From positions 1 through 28,170 of the forward strand of contig ONWK01000290.1 in assembly GCA_900321505.1 (NCBI GenBank): a stretch of DNA of 28,170 bases, given 5' to 3'. The notes beneath the pieces are model-generated. The model had not been told where the DNA came from, made no database searches, and was given only the letters and a program-made list of their open reading frames with translations. This DNA is from an uncultured Eubacteriales bacterium. GTDB lineage: Bacteria; Bacillota; Clostridia; Lachnospirales; Lachnospiraceae. Within the stretch, counting starts at the first letter, position 1, and each line of letters begins with the position of its first letter. The translations under genes and the position numbers were made by a program. Positions 25,501 to 28,170 of this stretch are shown here, piece by piece.

Positions 25501-27764
25501 ATATCCGGGATGGGGCGGCTCTCGGTGTCGATACCGCCGAATACTTCGCCGTACCACGCCTTTGCCTTTTCATACATTCCACCGGAGCGGAGTATTTCCT
25601 CTCTCTGCGCAACCTCAAAACCTGACAGCTTCTCCGGTTCGGGCATACCGCCGCCGTAAGCCCTGTCAACATCCTGGAAGAAGATACCTATTGAGGTTCC
25701 GTCCGTTACGATGTGATGGAAATCATAGAAAAGATATACACTGCCGCCGCATTCCACAACATCGATATGGTACAGCGCACCGCCCTCAAGATCAAAGGGA
25801 CGGATAAAGCTTTCGGTATATTTTTCAATATCATCCGTCACCGCTGTCCCGATGACCGCAGGTGCATCATCCTGCCTTCTGAATCGCGGAGCTCCGTCCG
25901 CATCCGTAAATATCTGTCCCTTCAGAGCAGGATGGTTATCTACCGCTTTCTCCAGCGCTTCCTTAAGCTTTACCGCATCTATACCTCCGTCAAAACAGAA
26001 TCTGAAGGCAATATGATACAGCAGCTCATCGGGATGCGCCATGCATTCCACGTATATTCCAAGCTGTGTCTGGCTCAGCGGATAATCAGGAAGGATCGGC
26101 AGGTCCTTTATCATCTCTCTTCCCTCAAGGGCCGACGCCATCTTCCTCGGGGTCTTCTCCTGAACGATGGTCTTATAGTCAAGCCCTATGGTCTCGCACA
26201 TGATGGAAAGACGCATTCCGCTTATGGAATCCCCGCCGAGACTGAAGAAATCATCGTCAAGCCCTATTCTGTGAAGCTGAAGCAGCTGCGCCATGGAATC
26301 GCAGATGAGTTTCTCGGTATCATTTGTCGGTGCCGCATATTCCGCCTGCCTTGATGCGGCATCCGGAGCCGGCAGCGCATTCCTGTCAAGCTTTCCGTTT
26401 GCATTTACGGGAAGCTTCTCAAGCATAGAAAAATATGCCGGGATCATGTAGGACGGCAGTGTCCGGCCCAGTGTGGTTTTAATGGTTTCCCCGGTTACCT
26501 CTTCAGTCCCTGACAGTACATAATATGCGCTGATCACGGTCTTTCCGTCAGAAACCGTAAAATCCTTTACACAGGCATCCTTTACCCCCGGGATCCTCTT
26601 TATTGCAGCCTCGATCTCACCGGGTTCCACACGCTGACCGTTGATCTTGATCATCCAGTCTTTTCGGTTTACATAAAGTATATCACCCGAAGGAAGCCTC
26701 TTTACAAGATCCCCTGTATGAAGCAGCGTCGGGAAACCGTCCTCCGCCTCAAAAGGATTCTTAACAAAGGTTTCGGCGGTAAGCTCGGGAAGATTATGAT
26801 ATCCGGAAGACAGATTGCCGGCTGCACAGAGCTCGCCTTCATCCGCTGTATTCCCTTCCTCATCCAGTACGTATATCTTTATATCACCGACCGGCTTGCC
26901 TATAGGGGTATTCTCATACTTTTGGTCAACAGTAAACATCAGGATACCCGAAGCGGTCTCCGACATTCCATAGCCGTTTACCAGCGTAAAATCATCGAAA
27001 TACAGATTTGCCACACGCTCACTTCCGGTACTGACCTGTCTCAGCGATGTACCCTTCTTTGTAAACCATGCCAAAACCTTCGGCGATATATATGTTACCG
27101 TTATTCCCTGGTCATCGATAAACCCGGCCAGTCCGTCGGGATTTCCCCTGAGCTCCTCCGGGATCAGCACAGTAACAACTCCGAAGAAAAAGCATCCGAA
27201 AGCATCCTGCATATGCACGACAAAATAAAACGGCGCATTGCTTCCGTATACATCATCATCCCTGAGGTCGGCGATGATCCTTTTTCTGTCGATGGAGCTT
27301 ATCAGACTGATATGGTTATGGATAACACCCTTTGGTTTTCCGGTGGAACCTGAGGTATATATCATCAGTGCCGTATCCGAAGGATCCATTACCGGGAAAT
27401 CACTTACCGGCTCGAGTTCATCAACGCCTGAAATGAAATCCCCGCGAAGCACCCTGCCCGCTCCGGAATCTTCCATGATCATGTCAATACGGTCTTTGGG
27501 ATATTTATCGGAAACCGGTATATATACAACGCCGCTCAGAACGCAGGCATACATCACCGCGATAAAATCTATGGTATGCGGCAGTGCGACAAGCACTGTA
27601 TCCCCTTTTGCGCATCCCTCCGCCGCAAGCTTTGCAGCCAGCCTTCTTACATAAATGTCAAATTCGCTTACGGTATATTCCCTATCCTCAGCAGGATCAC
27701 GATATGCCGGCCTGCTGCCATATTGTTTTACCGCCTCAAGATACCTTTCTCTGAACAGTTCCAT
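15393..27764 (-). CDS. Four-module NRPS with reductive release, A-T-C-A-T-C-A-T-C-A-T-R
   Basis: Giant peptide synthetase of 4123 residues. The ATG at 27764 is chosen because GGGGG lies 5 bases upstream; the in-frame ATG at 27818 lacks a site. Domains: A1 (1-470), T1 (GGDS, Ser513), C1 (HHIVTDG near 685), A2 (core motif near 1185), T2 (Ser1580), C2 (HHIIADG near 1750), A3 (core near 2250), T3 (GLTSIS, Ser2644), C3 (HHLIADG near 2815), A4 (core near 3280), T4 (GGTS, Ser3665), R (3750-4115). All T domains keep the phosphopantetheine Ser, and all C domains keep HHxxxDG. No epimerisation, methylation or thioesterase domain is seen. One acyl unit plus three amino acids would be joined and released as an aldehyde or alcohol. 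No phosphopantetheinyl transferase is in the window. The exporter follows directly. Confidence 0.95.
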   Translation of the reverse strand: MELFRERYLEAVKQYGSRPAYRDPAEDREYTVSEFDIYVRRLAAKLAAEGCAKGDTVLVALPHTIDFIAVMYACVLSGVVYIPVSDKYPKDRIDMIMEDSGAGRVLRGDFISGVDELEPVSDFPVMDPSDTALMIYTSGSTGKPKGVIHNHISLISSIDRKRIIADLRDDDVYGSNAPFYFVVHMQDAFGCFFFGVVTVLIPEELRGNPDGLAGFIDDQGITVTYISPKVLAWFTKKGTSLRQVSTGSERVANLYFDDFTLVNGYGMSETASGILMFTVDQKYENTPIGKPVGDIKIYVLDEEGNTADEGELCAAGNLSSGYHNLPELTAETFVKNPFEAEDGFPTLLHTGDLVKRLPSGDILYVNRKDWMIKINGQRVEPGEIEAAIKRIPGVKDACVKDFTVSDGKTVISAYYVLSGTEEVTGETIKTTLGRTLPSYMIPAYFSMLEKLPVNANGKLDRNALPAPDAASRQAEYAAPTNDTEKLICDSMAQLLQLHRIGLDDDFFSLGGDSISGMRLSIMCETIGLDYKTIVQEKTPRKMASALEGREMIKDLPILPDYPLSQTQLGIYVECMAHPDELLYHIAFRFCFDGGIDAVKLKEALEKAVDNHPALKGQIFTDADGAPRFRRQDDAPAVIGTAVTDDIEKYTESFIRPFDLEGGALYHIDVVECGGSVYLFYDFHHIVTDGTSIGIFFQDVDRAYGGGMPEPEKLSGFEVAQREEILRSGGMYEKAKAWYGEVFGGIDTESRPIPDINTVAADQDPGVSEMKKDLDISPAELEELGRRTGVSVNVITTAAFAYLLGMYGCRKEALFTTIYNGRGDADTAHTVSMMVKTLPVYAKWEKDTALRSFLKELQDRLLTSMSDDIYSFAEISRDLGIASDVLFAYQGNTEADEGSIGGFAYTRKAFELPETGEDLVFEVAPAAYAGGKDAPNVLSAKIHYKTGLYSGAFISGLAESYGSILREFLSKLTLGEIDAVTERQLLEMDAWNETDVEYDTSETVVSMFRKSVAEHPDNKALIYGNRYLTYAETDRMSDEIAALLLKRGLGRGDVISILIPRGEYMVLASLAALKTGAAYQPLDSTYPTERLNFMVKDADARLLITTAAQREKLTEYAGDVLILPDLCPANEMADAETYRLSETDEEALRKEWAGFVLSPEETAALMAENREKGGEPGPEDLFTLLYTSGSTGLPKGVRLKEGNLVCFIEWYHRYYGLTAESMVGAYASYGFDANMMDMYTPLTKGAGCLIVSEEMRLDIQSMNEYMEHYGVSHMFMTTQVGRAFAVDMNNSRLRYLSTGGETLVPCDPPENLKFYNVYGPTECTIYTTAYEITDKLANVPIGKPLDNIKLYVVDENGHRLPPGAAGELWIAGPHVGAGYLNRPEKTAEVFIENPFTAGCTAETAEKYRKVYRSGDIVRFRADGNVEFVGRRDGQVKIRGFRIELTEVEGIIREFEGIKAATVAAFDKPGGGKFIAAYVVGKEGPDGKPVRIDINALNDFIRANKPPYMVPEATMQIDSIPLNQNGKVNKRALPEPDIESSQAEYAAPRNETEEMICNAMAEVLNLSRAGIDDDFVLLGGDSIGGMRFAALCKTLGLDYKIIVKERTPRKMAEALSGRVEIRELPRLSDYPLSRTQMGIYVECITQPEKLLYHIAFRFRFEEGIDVERLRTALVTAVDAHSVLKGRIFTDSDGNPRIKRLDEEQALVTVDETDDIMKYSEEFIRPFNLEGGELYRINIVKEKDRVWLLCDLHHIIADGTSLGIFLDDVDRAYGGRMPEPEKLSGFEVAQKEEILRSGKIYDRAKEWYLKTFGGLDVESRPLPDVDSLSSSPDAPIVTCSSDMDIRMSELEEFGNSMGVSVNVLTMAAFTFLLGLYGSQKEALFTTIYNGRGDADTARTMSMMVKTLPVYAKWDKDTETGSFLKEMQDQLLTAMANDIYSFAEVSREAGVPADVLFAYQGNTEAGEGSIGGVAYTAEGFDLPGTGEDMVFELTPADVYGNEDDKVLSISLHYKSGLYTEAFIRHFTASYEKVLREFLTKKTLGEIEPVTELQLKEMDGWNETEVDYDTSETVVSMFRRAAAAYPDNKAVIYGNRYLSYAETDRMSDEIAALLLKKGIGRGDVVSILIPRGEYMVLGSVGVLKTGAAYQPLDSTYPTERLNFMVKDADARLIITTAAMRDKLTEYTGEFLILPDHCPANEMPDSEKFRLCDLDEETLRREWADFVLSPEETAALTAGNREKGGEPLPGDLFTLLYTSGSTGLPKGVRLNEGNLACFCEWYHRYFRLEPHHIVGAYASYGFDANMMDMYSPITAGAGCVVVSEEMRLDIQAMNEYMEHYGITHMFMTTQVGRQFAVDMENNTLQYLVVGGETLVPCDPPKSFRLINAYGPTEGTICVTVYDVGSKLGNVPIGSPMDNVKLYVVDENGHRLPPGAAGELWIAGPHVGEGYLNRPEKTAEVFIGNPFAEFYTGELAKKYKDVYRTGDIVRFRTDGNVEFVGRRDGQVKIRGFRIELSEVEGIIREFEGVKAATVAAFDKPGGGKFIAAYVVGGKDMDGNTVKIDIDALNAFIRANKPPYMVPEATMQIDRIPLNQNGKVNRRALPEPKRNVTEKIAPVNEIQKKIFNCVAEAIGHEEFGITTDIFDAGLTSISSIRLNVLLGKAFDVVVRSADIKANPTVEQLERFLSGADKLATHEAQDDYPLTPSQEGVFVDCMGNAGTTIYNIPMLYRFSPDMDAEKLGAALEKVVENHPYLKVRLFMDSEGEIRQRRNDDEEYHAEIINGIDKDRLVRPFRILDDRLFRFSIHRADDGVYLFMDIHHLIADGSSLAVLISDLDKAFRDEKLEPESYSSYDLALDLEKSAKSETYAKDEEFYKKLYEGCGGSTDIPAEKNDDEPALAVASCRFEAIKKAAVTEYCRRYEITENVFYLGCFGALLAAYVGKEKAVFTTIYNGRNDSRLTDTVGMLVKTLPVICDTGLPAGKYFKTLKEEIMGEMDHDSFPFSKISRSFGITPDTMASFQGTEFDFDTFCGEKPEYISLELNAAKSPLSLTIHPKDDGYECMLEYRSDLYSKETADAFLKNMERAIFDILEGVQPSEVRADAAGSGKPMLTAAQWKEVYTRFNDTMYPQEYVPVTAKLEKNAAERPDHIAVICEDRSLSYGELNRLANRMAHSLNANGVCPGKEQIVAIMLNRSETVYAARQGILKAGGAFLFMDPEYPDERVRFILEDSEAKILITTGEQRTERKEMLEAMGVKAFTAEELLDAAVSEENPGWRPGEHELAYCIYTSGSTGRPKGVMIEHGNLSNFVTPNPKNHETNGYVERGSVSLCLAAMTFDVSIMEEFIALCNGLTAVIATEEEIHDIIKLSELVKRTGVDVISTTPSFAGVMLDIPEMRDALRQVKVYDMGAEAFTQGLYTKMTDVNPDVYIMNGYGPTETTISCTMKVIESEDVITIGVPNANVRCYIVDEMLNEVPYGEIGELLITGKGVGRGYVKLPEKTATVFVNFRGERAYRSGDLACITPSGEIEFHGRKDNQVKLRGLRVELGEIEEVLHSIPGVNAACCIAVDNMYLVAYYTSAAEISTDELKAFCAEKLTDYMVPNIFVHLDRMPLTSNMKIDRKALPAPDLSVMAAEYAAPRNENEEKLCEIFKKALKCDRVGIDDDFFDLGGTSLIASKVAIMCMNENIQLVYADIFKHHTVRELSELIFGGFEEEKSDNEFADYSYKAIDEMLKKNSPEYLMKKKGGKFIDHETGLMRSDVGDVLLTGATGFLGIHVLKELLDHYDCKIWCLVRKGSYESPDKRLMNMLMYYFGNLCQDSFGTRIFCIDGDITDADKVAELEDLPFDTLINCAACVKHFVADDILERINYHGVENLIALCKEAGRRLVQISTVSVSGTGTGGRPPYGRKIKETDLYFGQMITNEYIRTKFLAERAVLEAAAEGMDGKVIRVGNLMSRQSDGEFQINFITNGFLRSLRGFKAVGAFPIGMMNALEEFSPIDETAAAVVKLAGTDRDLTMFHAFNNHKVFMSDVIYAMKKYGFDIRITSNEEFSEAISRYTRDHEKNDAVSGLLTYMSRDEDKIYMFDSDVDHTAMVLYRMGYKWPITDDSYMNNAIRVLDELNFFDEEFFGE
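19967..26095. repeat. Tandem duplication of the C-A module inside the NRPS
   Basis: Two C-A units, about 26095-23165 and 22897-19967, align with a constant offset of about 3198 bases (1066 codons). Nucleotide identity by eye is high in the A-domain C-terminal half: for instance the stretches around 20141-20330 and 23339-23528 match almost base for base with scattered changes. Both units share the same unusual A4 core GFDANMMDMY and the helical insertion before the A3 motif. Divergence is concentrated in the specificity pocket and near the T domains. This points to module duplication within the gene, possibly with later gene conversion. Confidence 0.8.
26370..27764 (-). other. Loading adenylation domain A1 lacking the alpha-amino-binding Asp
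   Basis: The first A domain has no condensation domain before it and so loads the starter. Its P-loop (IYTSGSTGKPKGV, residues about 134-147), A5 (NGYGMSETASG), A7 (HTGDLVKR) and A10 Lys (NANGKLDR, about 455) are intact, so it should adenylate. In the A4 region, where amino-acid-activating domains read FDxS, it reads FVVHMQDAFG. The Asp that holds the substrate alpha-amine is Val. By-eye pocket residues are V-V-Q-Y-S-G-G-S-G-K. Activation of a carboxylic, keto or hydroxy acid is inferred rather than an amino acid. Confidence 0.65.
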
Positions 27765-27792
27765 AGTAACCCCCTTTATTCTGATGTACTGT

Positions 27793-27818
27793 CTTATACC
27801 ACTCCCTGCCGGAAGCAA
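27793..27818 (-). promoter_or_regulatory. Weak candidate promoter of the NRPS operon
   Basis: On the minus strand TATAAG (27798-27793) is preceded by an extended -10 TGG. TTGCTT (27818-27813) lies upstream, but only 14 bases away, shorter than the usual 17. It is the only promoter-like sequence between the purF terminator and the NRPS start, and it would give a leader of about 20 bases ending in the GGGGG ribosome binding site. Confidence 0.35.
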
Positions 27819-27836
27819 TATATCTTCAGATAAGAC

Positions 27837-27879
27837 AAAAGCTGCGCGGCTGCCTTTATTTCAGGGCAGTCACGCAGCT
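27837..27879 (-). terminator. Rho-independent terminator of purF
   Basis: On the minus strand AGCTGCG and CTGCC pair with GGCAG and CGCAGCT (27879-27840) around a CTGAAATAAA loop, with a three-base internal loop between the two stem segments. TTTTGTCTT follows. It begins about 25 bases after the purF stop and cleanly separates purF from the NRPS operon. Confidence 0.85.
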
Positions 27880-27903
27880 ATTATATCATATATTCCGATG
27901 GTT

Positions 27904-28170
27904 TTATACTACATTGTTTTTATCAGACAGTCTTTTTTCAAATCTCTCCTTGCTGGTTTCCACAGGGATCGGCGTTGCATAAGTGCCGCTGAAGCAGGCC
28001 TGACAGTATCCGCTTCGGCCTATGAGCTCCGAAAGAGAATCTATGGGAAGATACCCCAGTGAATCCGCTCCGATCATTTCAGCGATCTCCGTGATACTGT
28101 AGTTGCAGGCCACCAGATTCTCCTTTGTGTCTATATCCGTGCCGTAATAACAGGGACTGATAAAAGGAGG
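27904..28170 (-). CDS. purF: Amidophosphoribosyltransferase, C-terminal end (starts outside the window)
   Basis: Last 89 codons of the first enzyme of purine synthesis, which transfers the glutamine amide to PRPP. The visible part reads YYGTDIDTKENLVA, then ITEIAEMIGADSLGYL, then a CQACFSGTYATPIP segment, matching the end of PurF, where the GADSL-x-YL and C-x-x-C-F-x-G-x-Y-P runs are conserved. The reading frame stays open to the window edge, so the catalytic domains lie beyond base 28170. A terminator follows it, so it is not part of the NRPS operon. Confidence 0.92.
   Translation of the reverse strand, partial: PPFISPCYYGTDIDTKENLVACNYSITEIAEMIGADSLGYLPIDSLSELIGRSGYCQACFSGTYATPIPVETSKERFEKRLSDKNNVV

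Noticed and set aside
1..28170. CRISPR array, tRNA or rRNA genes, transposase genes
   Set aside because: No regularly spaced repeats, no tRNA-like cloverleaf or rRNA core sequences and no transposase or integrase motifs were seen on either strand.

Overview
The window reads as a chromosomal segment of a clostridial Firmicute, most likely a Lachnospiraceae-type gut or rumen anaerobe. The grounds are gene content (stand-alone DHHW protein, ANTAR regulator beside a glutamine synthetase homologue, a gut-Clostridia-style NRPS ending in a reductase), strong purine-rich Shine-Dalgarno sites and intergenic palindromes. No rRNA or other marker is present, so the taxon is inferred. Every gene I can support lies on the minus strand, so transcription runs from high to low coordinates.

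Reading in transcription order: (1) 28170-27904 is the C-terminal end of purF, followed by a rho-independent terminator (27837-27879). (2) 27764-12362 is a probable biosynthetic operon: a 4123-residue non-ribosomal peptide synthetase with domain order A-T-C-A-T-C-A-T-C-A-T-R, a MATE exporter fused to a C-terminal GHKL (RsbW-like) ATPase domain, a cysteine-synthase-family PLP enzyme, and an acylphosphatase. The first A domain lacks the Asp that binds an alpha-amino group, and the last domain is an NADPH thioester reductase. The inferred product is therefore an acyl-capped tripeptide aldehyde (or alcohol), with its exporter encoded next door. (3) 12361-12010 is a 350-base regulatory gap with a good promoter, a 48-codon possible leader ORF, a hairpin plus T-run lying inside that ORF, and a 108-base palindrome. 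Together these look like an attenuated leader for carAB. (4) 12009-5767 holds carA, carB, a divergent short glutamine synthetase homologue and an ANTAR antiterminator with a degenerate receiver. This is a glutamine/nitrogen group. A GC-rich hairpin before the GS gene has a six-base loop with A at position 1 and G at position 4, as ANTAR proteins recognise. (5) 5714-2408 holds a promoter, transketolase and a membrane-anchored DHHW-family surface protein. (6) After a second palindromic repeat (2282-2369), 2227-1 holds a voltage-gated K+ channel with two RCK_C domains, a Maf nucleotide pyrophosphatase and the N-terminus of a TrkH/KtrB K+ transporter.

The main accessory interest is the NRPS operon, especially the MATE-GHKL fusion and the non-amino-acid-type loading domain. 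The carAB leader and the GS/ANTAR hairpin are the best regulatory candidates. All readings were made by eye from the translated sequence. No database search or folding program was run.
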